From positions 1 through 9,132 of the forward strand of contig JAGWZD010000055.1 in the NCBI GenBank assembly GCA_018968995.1: 9,132 nucleotides of DNA. Reading direction: 5' to 3'. This document shows, one piece after another, positions 1 to 6,609 of this stretch (positions are counted from its first letter, which is position 1; every line of letters starts with the position of its first letter). A program made the position numbers and the translations under genes. The notes under the pieces were generated by a model that was given only the letters and a program-made list of their open reading frames with translations, searched no databases and was not told the DNA's origin. Source of the DNA: Bdellovibrionales bacterium (lineage in GTDB: Bacteria > Bdellovibrionota > UBA1018).

Positions 1-14
1 TCTGAACTATTCTT

Positions 15-61
15 AACCCCGGGTCAGTGCGGCAGTGAAGCCGCCGGCCCGGGGTTTTTTT
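15..61 (+). terminator. Intrinsic terminator or attenuator hairpin directly before cysS
   Basis: AACCCCGGG (15-23) pairs perfectly with CCCGGGGTT (48-56). Inside this stem, GCGGC (29-33) pairs with GCCGC (40-44) around a six-base loop. A run of seven T (55-61) follows, which is the textbook form of a rho-independent terminator on the + strand. It may end an upstream transcript whose gene lies outside the window. However, the T-run stops at the base just before the cysS ATG, so it could equally act as a conditional attenuator of cysS. The G-run at 51-54, the only Shine-Dalgarno-like stretch for cysS, lies inside the stem. Confidence 0.8.
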
Positions 62-1555
62 ATGTCCATTCGACCAATTAGGCTAACCAATACGCTCACT
101 GGAAAAAAAGAGCTCCTCGAGACCCTCGAGTCTGGGAAGCTCTCGCTCTATTCCTGTGGGCCTACGGTCTACAATCTGATTCACATCGGAAACCTACGAG
201 CGGCTTTAGTGGCCGATTTGTTCTTCCGTTTCTTCCGGAAAGCCGGCTTCCAGGTGACGTTTGTGAGAAATTACACAGACGTCGACGATAAGATTATCAA
301 CCGAGCCAGACAAGAAGGCGTTTCGTCTGAAGAGGTGTCCAAGAAGTATATCCTCGAAGTGGAAAAAGATTATGCCGTGGCGGGGCTTTTAGAGCCCACT
401 CATAAGACAACCGTCACCACTCATATGGCAGAAATCATCACGATGATTGAAAAGATCATTGCCAACGGTAGAGGCTATGTTGTCGATGGTGAGGTTTTTT
501 TCTCAGTAAAAGATTTTCCGGGATACGGGAAGCTCTCGCACCGAAACATCGATGAACTCGAGGTAGGAGCTCGCGTGGAGGTGAACGAGAAGAAACGCAA
601 CCCTCTAGACTTCTCGTTGTGGAAGCCAGCCAAGCCAGGAGAGCCGTTTTGGGAATCTCCCTGGGGAAGGGGGCGTCCGGGGTGGCACATCGAGTGTTCG
701 GCGATGGCATCGAAGTGGCTCGGTGAGCGTATTGATGTTCACCATGGTGGCGAAGACCTTGTTTTTCCTCATCATGAAAATGAGATCGCCCAGAGTGAGT
801 CGGCCTGTCAGAAGGCTCCTTTCGTGAAGTATTGGCTTCACTCGGCATTCCTCACTCTTTCAAAAGAGAAGATGTCGAAGAGCTTAGGAAATGTTTTTTT
901 AGCGCGTGATTTTCTCACCCAATACAGTGGCGAGATCGCGCGTTACTTGCTCCTGTCGGTACACTACCGGTCGGTTATCGATTTTAGTGATGAGGCCATT
1001 GAAAACACGCTCACAGGGTTACAGCGAATTTATGATGCCAAGCTGAGAGCGAAAGCTCTGAGTCAAATCAAGCGAGCCGTTCCTGATATTCGAGCTGAAT
1101 CGCTTTGGGGAGAGTTCGTTGCAGAGAGTGAAAAGACCCGAGAGCAGCTCATGGATGCAATGGCTAATGATTTTGGTACGCCGGAGGTTTTGTCGGCCGT
1201 TTTTCAGCTCATCCGAGAGTTCAATAGAATCTCAGCTGAGCCTCTTACACAGGCCACGCCTGCGGCTGTTTTAGGGGCTCAAGCTTTAATCTCTTTACTA
1301 GAGAATGATCTAGCCGAGCTTATGGGAATTGGTCGACTTGATCCAGAGAAGGCTCTAGCGGATATTTCACGAGTGAAAAGTGCTCGAACGGGCGGAAAAA
1401 TTTTACCGGAACAGATCGAGGCTTTAATAGCGGAGCGCAAGGCAGCGCGTACATCGAAAAACTTTCAGCGTGCTGACGAGATTCGTACCGAGCTTCTCGA
1501 GAAAGGCGTGGAGATTAAAGATAGTCCTACTGGCACAACATGGGAGTACCGCTGA
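62..1555 (+). CDS. cysS: Cysteinyl-tRNA synthetase (class I)
   Basis: This cytoplasmic class I aminoacyl-tRNA synthetase charges tRNA-Cys with cysteine using ATP; the gene is normally essential. The 497-residue product has normal length. The Rossmann-fold signatures are present: HIGN at residues 41-44 (a common CysRS variant of HIGH) and KMSKS at 270-274. The four zinc ligands that select cysteine are all found: Cys32, Cys212 (in WHIECS), His237 and Glu241 (in FPHHENE), matching E. coli Cys28, Cys209, His234 and Glu238. The C-terminal anticodon-binding part ends in a typical GTTW motif. ATG 62 is chosen because the family's N-terminal NTLTGKKE motif begins a few residues later. A GTG at 35 in the same frame lies inside the terminator hairpin and is unlikely. 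The stop overlaps the uvrB start. No good ribosome binding site precedes ATG 62. Confidence 0.97.
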   Translation: MSIRPIRLTNTLTGKKELLETLESGKLSLYSCGPTVYNLIHIGNLRAALVADLFFRFFRKAGFQVTFVRNYTDVDDKIINRARQEGVSSEEVSKKYILEVEKDYAVAGLLEPTHKTTVTTHMAEIITMIEKIIANGRGYVVDGEVFFSVKDFPGYGKLSHRNIDELEVGARVEVNEKKRNPLDFSLWKPAKPGEPFWESPWGRGRPGWHIECSAMASKWLGERIDVHHGGEDLVFPHHENEIAQSESACQKAPFVKYWLHSAFLTLSKEKMSKSLGNVFLARDFLTQYSGEIARYLLLSVHYRSVIDFSDEAIENTLTGLQRIYDAKLRAKALSQIKRAVPDIRAESLWGEFVAESEKTREQLMDAMANDFGTPEVLSAVFQLIREFNRISAEPLTQATPAAVLGAQALISLLENDLAELMGIGRLDPEKALADISRVKSARTGGKILPEQIEALIAERKAARTSKNFQRADEIRTELLEKGVEIKDSPTGTTWEYR

Positions 1556-1557
1556 TG
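1542..1557 (+). promoter_or_regulatory. uvrB ribosome binding site and TGATG coupling junction
   Basis: GGGAG at 1542-1546 sits eight bases before ATG 1555, and the cysS stop TGA (1553-1555) shares its last base with that ATG. Together these favour ATG 1555 over the in-frame ATG at 1540, which would lose this ribosome binding site. They also suggest that ribosomes finishing cysS re-initiate on uvrB, coupling translation of the two. Confidence 0.7.
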
Positions 1558-3708
1558 GCGGGCTCTCGGTCGAACAGAAAGTTCGAGCTCGCGACACCTT
1601 TTCAGCCAACAGGGGATCAGCCGCAGGCCATCGAAGCATTGGTTCGCGGAGTGAATGAAGGAAAAAAGGCTCAGGTTCTTCTAGGGGTAACGGGCTCCGG
1701 CAAGACCTTCACTATGGCAAACGTCATTGCCCAGACGAATAAGCCTACTTTAGTGCTCTGTCATAATAAAACATTAGCGGCGCAGCTTTTTAGTGAATTT
1801 CGAGAGTTTTTTCCCAATAACGCCGTCGAGTACTTTGTCAGCTACTACGATTATTACCAACCCGAGGCCTATATTCCGGCCACCGACACGTACATCGAGA
1901 AGGACTCTGCAATCAACGAAGAGATCGATAAACTTCGCCATTCGGCTACACGCTCGCTTCTAGATCGTAACGACGTTTTGATTGTTGCTTCTATCTCGTG
2001 CATCTATGGTCTGGGTTCGCCAGAGGCCTATGAAGGAATGCTGCTTTATCTCGAGACAGGGCGTGAGGTTAAGCGACAAGAGATGTTACGAAAGCTCATC
2101 GAGATTCAGTACAAGCGAAATGATGTCGACTTTCATCGCGGAACTTTTCGAGTTCGAGGGGATGTTGTTGAGATTTACCCTGCTTACGAAGAGGAACGCG
2201 CCATCCGCGTAGAGTTTTTTGGGGATGAAATCGAGTCGATTTCCGAGATTGACCCTTTAAGAGGGATTCGTATTCAGAAAATTCCCAGAATCACGATTTA
2301 CCCAGGTAGTCATTACGTCACCACCTTGGATAATCGTAAGCGAGCTGTGGACTCGATCCGAGTTGAGCTGCAGCAACGTTTAACCGAACTTCGGGCGAAT
2401 AGTCGATTAGTTGAAGCTCAGCGCCTCGAACAAAGGACCATGTTCGATCTTGAGATGATGGAAGAGCTCGGATTCTGTCAGGGCATCGAAAACTACTCGA
2501 GGCATCTTACTGGGCGCGCGCCCGGAGAGGCCCCTCCCACTTTGCTCGAATATTTTCCGAAGAATTGGCTTCTGATCGTTGACGAGAGTCACGTTACTGT
2601 TCCGCAGATCGGTGGAATGTCTCGTGGCGACCGAGCCCGAAAATCCACGCTGGTGGAGCATGGATTTCGTCTCCCCTCGGCGCTTGATAATCGTCCGCTC
2701 AATTTTGAAGAGTGGGAGCGCTCGCGAAACCAAGTGGTCTATGTATCTGCAACCCCGGGAGAGTATGAGCTTCAGCAAACCGCTGGAGAGTTTGTCGAGC
2801 AAGTAATTCGACCCACCGGGCTTCTGGATCCTGAAGTAGAGGTGCGTCCAGCTACCACGCAAGTAGATGACCTTTTAGTAGAAATTCGTAAGCGTGTTGA
2901 GAAAAAAGAAAGAGTCCTGGTCACGACTCTGACCAAAAAGCTAGCAGAGGACCTGACGCGTTATTACACTGAGAAGTCCGTGAAGGTGAAGTACCTCCAT
3001 TCGGACATTGATACCTTAGAGAGAATCGAGATTCTAAGGGATCTTCGCTTAGGTCTATTTGATGTTTTAATTGGAATTAACCTTCTCCGTGAGGGTCTAG
3101 ATCTTCCTGAGGTATCGCTAGTTGCTATACTGGACGCCGATAAAGAGGGGTTTTTGCGCAGTCAGCGCTCTTTGATCCAGACCATTGGTCGCGCTGCTCG
3201 AAACGAAAACGGTTATGTTCTTTTGTATGCCGAGCGAATTACCGAGAGTATGCGCATCGCTATTGAAGAGACGGCGCGCCGTAGAAAAATTCAGCAAGAT
3301 TTCAACACCGAGCATGGAATTGTTCCAAGAACGATCCAGAAGGCGATTCCAGCGCCAATGGTTTCAGAGGAAGCGCAGGTCTTGGACAAGTTGGACTCGG
3401 CTGCGATGGCTAAGAGGGCTCTACGTACAGGGGCTGGATCGGGCCATGGAAAAAGCGTTTGGAGCGCCGCCGAATCAGGAGCGGAAGGTATGGCCGGTCT
3501 CGATCTGCTCGACTCAACCGCCACTATTGAGCTGATTTCTCAGGCAGCAGGCGAATATTTTACAAAAATCGAGGAGCTTCCGAAGATCATTCACAAGATG
3601 GAGCAGGCGATGCGCGAGGCAGCAAAGCAGCTTCAGTTCGAAGAGGCTGCTCAGCTTCGCGACCGCCTTCGCCGAGTTCGTGCATTGAGTCTCGGGCTCG
3701 CGCTCTAG
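1555..3708 (+). CDS. uvrB: Excinuclease ABC subunit B (UvrB)
   Basis: UvrB is the central nucleotide excision repair protein. It is loaded by UvrA, verifies damage by inserting a beta-hairpin between the strands, and then recruits UvrC. From ATG 1555 the product has 717 residues. Walker A is GVTGSGKT (44-51). The aromatic beta-hairpin region is near residues 93-106 ([14 protein letters not shown]). The Walker B-type box is DESH (343-346). Later helicase motifs include [21 protein letters not shown] and [11 protein letters not shown]-terminal UVR motif (about 677-711, with [10 protein letters not shown]) provides the UvrC/UvrA contact. The protein is longer than E. coli UvrB (673 residues), mainly because the linker between the helicase core and the UVR motif is about 40 residues longer. 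It overlaps cysS by one base and is probably co-transcribed with it. Confidence 0.98.
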   Translation: MAGSRSNRKFELATPFQPTGDQPQAIEALVRGVNEGKKAQVLLGVTGSGKTFTMANVIAQTNKPTLVLCHNKTLAAQLFSEFREFFPNNAVEYFVSYYDYYQPEAYIPATDTYIEKDSAINEEIDKLRHSATRSLLDRNDVLIVASISCIYGLGSPEAYEGMLLYLETGREVKRQEMLRKLIEIQYKRNDVDFHRGTFRVRGDVVEIYPAYEEERAIRVEFFGDEIESISEIDPLRGIRIQKIPRITIYPGSHYVTTLDNRKRAVDSIRVELQQRLTELRANSRLVEAQRLEQRTMFDLEMMEELGFCQGIENYSRHLTGRAPGEAPPTLLEYFPKNWLLIVDESHVTVPQIGGMSRGDRARKSTLVEHGFRLPSALDNRPLNFEEWERSRNQVVYVSATPGEYELQQTAGEFVEQVIRPTGLLDPEVEVRPATTQVDDLLVEIRKRVEKKERVLVTTLTKKLAEDLTRYYTEKSVKVKYLHSDIDTLERIEILRDLRLGLFDVLIGINLLREGLDLPEVSLVAILDADKEGFLRSQRSLIQTIGRAARNENGYVLLYAERITESMRIAIEETARRRKIQQDFNTEHGIVPRTIQKAIPAPMVSEEAQVLDKLDSAAMAKRALRTGAGSGHGKSVWSAAESGAEGMAGLDLLDSTATIELISQAAGEYFTKIEELPKIIHKMEQAMREAAKQLQFEEAAQLRDRLRRVRALSLGLAL

Positions 3709-3757
3709 CGTTGCTCTTCTTGGTTTCTTGTTTGCACCTGACTGCAGCTCCAGGTTT

Positions 3758-3763
3758 AGGAGG
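3758..3763 (+). promoter_or_regulatory. Strong ribosome binding site of the small exported protein
   Basis: AGGAGG lies six bases before ATG 3770. It is a perfect Shine-Dalgarno match and fixes the start at 3770, rather than at the in-frame TTG at 3728, which has no such site and would add an N-terminus ahead of the signal peptide. Confidence 0.8.
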
Positions 3764-3769
3764 CATCAG

Positions 3770-4333
3770 ATGAGACAAGGATGGGCAAGTTTTGTATTGG
3801 TTTCTGTTTTGATGCTGAGCCTCGGTTCTTGGGCCAGTAGTCCAGGAGCAAAAGCTCCGGCGTTGGGTGAGCAAGACATCAAGCAGGAAGCTGTGAAGAT
3901 GCTGGTTGCGCCGCATGCAATTGCCATCGAGACGGCGCTATTAAACGCCATTGATCAACTTCGAGGGCTGCAGGCTCAAATTCGTACCGCGCAGAATCAG
4001 CCGACATCCGATTTTTTAGCGCAATATCGGGTTCACTCTCAGGAATTTAAGAACGCTCTGCGAACTGCAGGTGGTCATGTCGGCGATCTAAAATCTCATG
4101 CCGTAAAGCTTCCCTCGGTTTTGCGGACTGAAGAGTACCGGAAGCTTGCTCCCGCAATCGCTGACGTCGAGCGCTTGAGTAAGCAATGGGCAAAACAGTC
4201 TTCAGTTTCTGCTTATTGGAGGGATGCCGCCAAAGCGAGTGCTGATCTCGAGCAACTCGAGCGAAGGCTGAACAATGCTTTAGACAAGAGCAAAAGCCTC
4301 AGCTTGCGCCTAGATATCGCCACTGTGAGTTGA
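3770..4333 (+). CDS. Small exported helical protein of unknown function
   Basis: I do not recognise a family. The 187-residue product begins with a clear Sec signal peptide: Arg2, a hydrophobic stretch at about residues 6-18, and a likely signal peptidase I site after SWA (Ala22). There is no lipobox cysteine, so a soluble periplasmic or secreted protein is expected rather than a lipoprotein. The mature part is rich in Ala, Leu, Lys, Gln and Glu with few glycines or prolines. It contains no cysteine and looks mostly alpha-helical, possibly a helical bundle or coiled coil, with a basic, leucine-heptad-like C-terminal helix (about 150-182). It starts 61 bases after uvrB with no convincing promoter in the gap, so it is probably read through from uvrB. 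It converges on the minus-strand gene downstream with only 20 bases between. No repair role can be inferred, since the product leaves the cytoplasm. Confidence 0.8.
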   Translation: MRQGWASFVLVSVLMLSLGSWASSPGAKAPALGEQDIKQEAVKMLVAPHAIAIETALLNAIDQLRGLQAQIRTAQNQPTSDFLAQYRVHSQEFKNALRTAGGHVGDLKSHAVKLPSVLRTEEYRKLAPAIADVERLSKQWAKQSSVSAYWRDAAKASADLEQLERRLNNALDKSKSLSLRLDIATVS

Positions 4334-4353
4334 ATGCCGACCGAAAGAGCGCG

Positions 4354-4791
4354 TTAGTTCGGGGCGCCGCCGTGTATGAGAACCTTGATGTCGGTGCGGA
4401 AAATCACTTCGAGCTTGTTCGGATAAATCAGCTTTCCGACAATTCCCTCACCAAAATTGGGGTGCTTGATCTTGTCCCCTAAAGTAAACTTGCCCTTTAA
4501 ATTATAAGCCTTAAAAGGAGCATCTTTGTGGGCGCTCATGAGCTTTTCCCATTCCGCCTCAATGGTGCTTGCTGATTGCGCTTCATCTGCAGCTTTCTTG
4601 CTCGCTCGCTTTTTCTTCGGGGCGACTTCTGTCACTCCCTTGGGGGCTTTGTAAGCATGAGTTTTCTTACAGGTTTTGCACTCGACCTTGGCAATCTGAT
4701 CACCTTTCATCGAGACAATGGTGTGGGCCAGGTCGATTTTGCAGCTGGTGCAATAGGATAGGGCTTCTTGAGCAACGGCGGTCTTAGCCAT
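4354..4791 (-). CDS. Zinc-ribbon protein with PcrA/UvrD-tail-like Tudor domain
   Basis: This 145-residue cytoplasmic protein has three visible parts. Residues 14-41 form a zinc ribbon with two CxxC pairs (Cys14/Cys17 and Cys38/Cys41). Residues about 44-75 are a Lys/Ala-rich, probably disordered linker with the basic patch KKKRASKK. Residues about 100-140 read as FTLGDKIKHPNFGEGIVG followed by a short beta-rich stretch ending KVLIHG. This last part closely resembles the GD-V-HP-FG-G-V pattern of the Tudor-like C-terminal domain of PcrA/UvrD helicases, known to contact RNA polymerase; CarD-type domains are a looser alternative. The start is supported by AGAGAGG six bases upstream (plus-strand 4798-4804). 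Similar stand-alone proteins seem to occur in deltaproteobacterial lineages, to my recollection as uncharacterised proteins. Its place between uvrB and uvrC suggests, without proving, a link to transcription or repair. Confidence 0.85.
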   Translation of the reverse strand: MAKTAVAQEALSYCTSCKIDLAHTIVSMKGDQIAKVECKTCKKTHAYKAPKGVTEVAPKKKRASKKAADEAQSASTIEAEWEKLMSAHKDAPFKAYNLKGKFTLGDKIKHPNFGEGIVGKLIYPNKLEVIFRTDIKVLIHGGAPN

Positions 4792-4811
4792 GGTTTTCCT
4801 CTCTGGGGAAA

Positions 4812-4840
4812 TTGAGTAAATTCTTGAAATTACTTATAGA
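4812..4840 (+). promoter_or_regulatory. Candidate uvrC promoter
   Basis: TTGAGT (4812-4817) and TATAGA (4835-4840) are separated by 17 bases, a fair sigma-70-type match. The -10 element would overlap the proposed uvrC ATG, and transcription would begin around 4846-4848, just past it. Either the real promoter lies further upstream inside the minus-strand gene, or uvrC starts at a later codon, or this match is fortuitous. Confidence 0.3.
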
Positions 4841-4860
4841 TGACTGAAGTGGAAAATCAA
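4833..4860 (-). promoter_or_regulatory. Candidate promoter of the zinc-ribbon/Tudor gene
   Basis: Read on the minus strand, TTGATT (plus 4855-4860) is followed after 16 bases by TATAAG (plus 4833-4838), a good sigma-70-type match. Transcription would start near 4826 and give a leader of roughly 35 bases containing the AGAGAGG ribosome binding site. The promoter lies over the first codons of uvrC. Confidence 0.5.
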
Positions 4861-6609
4861 GCCCCAAACCCCGAACTGCGACGCGCGGAGTTGCTTCAGA
4901 AGGCTCGAAGCATCAGCACATTGCCTGGCGTTTATCTCATGAAGGACGAATCGGGGGGGATTCTGTACGTCGGCAAGGCCAAGAATCTCAGGAACCGGGT
5001 TTCCAGCTACTTTCAAGCGGCCCGTCATGAGCGACTCAGAACGGAGCTCTTGGTAACGGCCATTTATGCCTTTGATTTGATCCTGACTGAGACTGAAAAC
5101 GAGGCGCTCATTTTAGAGTGTACGCTGATCAAAAAGCATAAGCCTCGATTTAACGTGAGGTTAAAGGACGACAAAGGCTATCCTTACTTGAAAATGGACG
5201 TTGCACAGGCGTTTCCTCGCTTGGAGTGGACCCGACGCGTCAAGAGGGATGGGGCCAGGTACTTTGGCCCGTTTCCTTCGGCTTGGTCGGCCCGACAGAC
5301 CCTCCAGCTGCTGAATCATACCTTTCGGCTGCGAGATTGTTCAGACAACACCTTCCGGCATCGCAGTCGCCCCTGCATTTTGTATCAGATCGATCAATGT
5401 TCAGGGCCCTGCGTGCGGCTCACGGATGAGGCTGGGTACCGGAAATCGATCGATCAGGCGATGTCGATTCTTGAAGGAAAAGCAGACGAGCTTTTGGGAT
5501 CCCTTCGGGGTCAAATGAATGAGGCTGCAATAGCCGAGGAATTTGAGCGTGCGGCACACTTTCGAGATCAGATTCAAGCGCTAGAGGGAATTACCTCAAT
5601 ACAAGGGGTGGTTGAGGCAGGCTCTGATCGCGATCGCGATGTCATCGGAATCGCAAGAAGCGAGCTCGTGTTCCATGCAGTAATTTTGCAGATCCGAGGG
5701 GGGCGGTTGATATCCGTGCGGCACTTCGATGTGCAGAATGCCGATCCTATTCTTTCGGATTCTGAAATTCTGGGGGGGGTTCTCACTCAGTATTATGTCG
5801 CCTTGGATTCTAAACCTGACCTCAGTCAAGCTGGAGGAGAGGGGTTGTCGAGGCCATCTGAGGTCCTGATTCCAGTGCCGCCTGAGAACTCTGAATTTGA
5901 GATGCTGGAATCGAGTTTGGGACTGCGAATTCGCACTTCAGAAAGCCCGCTAGATGAACAAATTCTTGGAGTGGCTCGGCAGAATGCCAAGTACTCGGTA
6001 GAGCAAAACGCGAAGCACTCCGGCGGGCATGGTCTTGCTGCTCTTGAAGAGGTGCAAGAAAAGTTAGAGCTTTCGAAGCTGCCTCATCGCATCGAGTGTT
6101 TTGATAATTCTAATATTCATGGCGAAGACGCTGTTGCCTCACGAGTGGTGTTTGTTGATGGAGCGCCTGATAAAAATCTCTATCGAAGGTATAAGATTAA
6201 AACAGTAGAAGGCGCCAACGACTTCGCGACGATGCGAGAGGTTCTTGGTCGAAGGTTCGCTGCCCTAGGACGCGAGGGGGATGAGCTTCCCGATCTGGTT
6301 GTGGTTGATGGCGGGAAGGGTCAGTTATCTCAAGCTGTGGCAATCCTCGAGGAACTACAAATTCAGGGTGTTGCAGTGGTCGGGCTAGCGAAGGCCCGGA
6401 CAGAAAGTGACTTTCGATCTACGGAGTTGAAATCATCTCTAGAACGTATCTTTATTCCAGGACGGAAGAATCCGGTGAATCTTTTACCCCATATGCCAGC
6501 GTACAAATTACTCACTCACGTCCGGGATGAGGCTCATCGTTTTGCCATCTCGTATCATCGCCAGGTTCGGGATAAGCGAGTCTTGGGAAAGAAAAAGGAC
6601 TCTTCATGA
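4840..6609 (+). CDS. uvrC: Excinuclease ABC subunit C (UvrC), lacking C-terminal HhH domain
   Basis: UvrC is the dual-incision nuclease recruited by UvrB at a lesion. In the 589-residue product the N-terminal GIY-YIG nuclease (3' incision) has GVY (30-32), YVG (43-45), Arg51 and Glu88. Cys167, Cys179, Cys187 and Cys191 repeat the 12-8-4 spacing of the E. coli iron-sulfur cysteines. A UVR motif (about 212-248) contacts UvrB. The RNase H-like nuclease (5' incision) keeps Asp422, Asp461, Asp490 and His566, equivalent to E. coli Asp399, Asp438, Asp466 and His538. The chain then stops about 23 residues after His566, so the tandem helix-hairpin-helix DNA-binding domain that follows in E. coli is absent. 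The start at ATG 4840 has no ribosome binding site and may be wrong by some codons; GTG 4849 is an alternative. The last bases overlap the transporter gene. Confidence 0.97.
   Translation: MTEVENQAPNPELRRAELLQKARSISTLPGVYLMKDESGGILYVGKAKNLRNRVSSYFQAARHERLRTELLVTAIYAFDLILTETENEALILECTLIKKHKPRFNVRLKDDKGYPYLKMDVAQAFPRLEWTRRVKRDGARYFGPFPSAWSARQTLQLLNHTFRLRDCSDNTFRHRSRPCILYQIDQCSGPCVRLTDEAGYRKSIDQAMSILEGKADELLGSLRGQMNEAAIAEEFERAAHFRDQIQALEGITSIQGVVEAGSDRDRDVIGIARSELVFHAVILQIRGGRLISVRHFDVQNADPILSDSEILGGVLTQYYVALDSKPDLSQAGGEGLSRPSEVLIPVPPENSEFEMLESSLGLRIRTSESPLDEQILGVARQNAKYSVEQNAKHSGGHGLAALEEVQEKLELSKLPHRIECFDNSNIHGEDAVASRVVFVDGAPDKNLYRRYKIKTVEGANDFATMREVLGRRFAALGREGDELPDLVVVDGGKGQLSQAVAILEELQIQGVAVVGLAKARTESDFRSTELKSSLERIFIPGRKNPVNLLPHMPAYKLLTHVRDEAHRFAISYHRQVRDKRVLGKKKDSS
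6594..6599 (+). promoter_or_regulatory. Ribosome binding site of the symporter gene inside uvrC
   Basis: AAAGGA lies within the last codons of uvrC, six bases before ATG 6606. That ATG overlaps the uvrC stop as ATGA, so the transporter start is well supported and its translation is probably coupled to uvrC. Confidence 0.65.

Noticed and set aside
35..61. GTG at 35 as an earlier cysS start
   Set aside because: It lies inside the terminator hairpin, has no ribosome binding site, and would add nine residues before a normal family N-terminus.
456..848. 130-residue minus-strand reading frame within cysS
   Set aside because: It is antisense to the zinc-site region of CysRS and its low-complexity composition is typical of a shadow frame.
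1540..1554. ATG at 1540 as the uvrB start
   Set aside because: It would place the GGGAG site after the start and add five residues; ATG 1555 has the better spacing and the overlap with the cysS stop.
2407..2862. 151-residue minus-strand reading frame within uvrB
   Set aside because: It lies fully antisense to conserved helicase motifs of UvrB, has no recognisable domain, and is best explained as a shadow of the real gene.
3728..3769. TTG at 3728 as the start of the exported protein
   Set aside because: ATG 3770 has a perfect AGGAGG at ideal spacing and begins a normal signal peptide.
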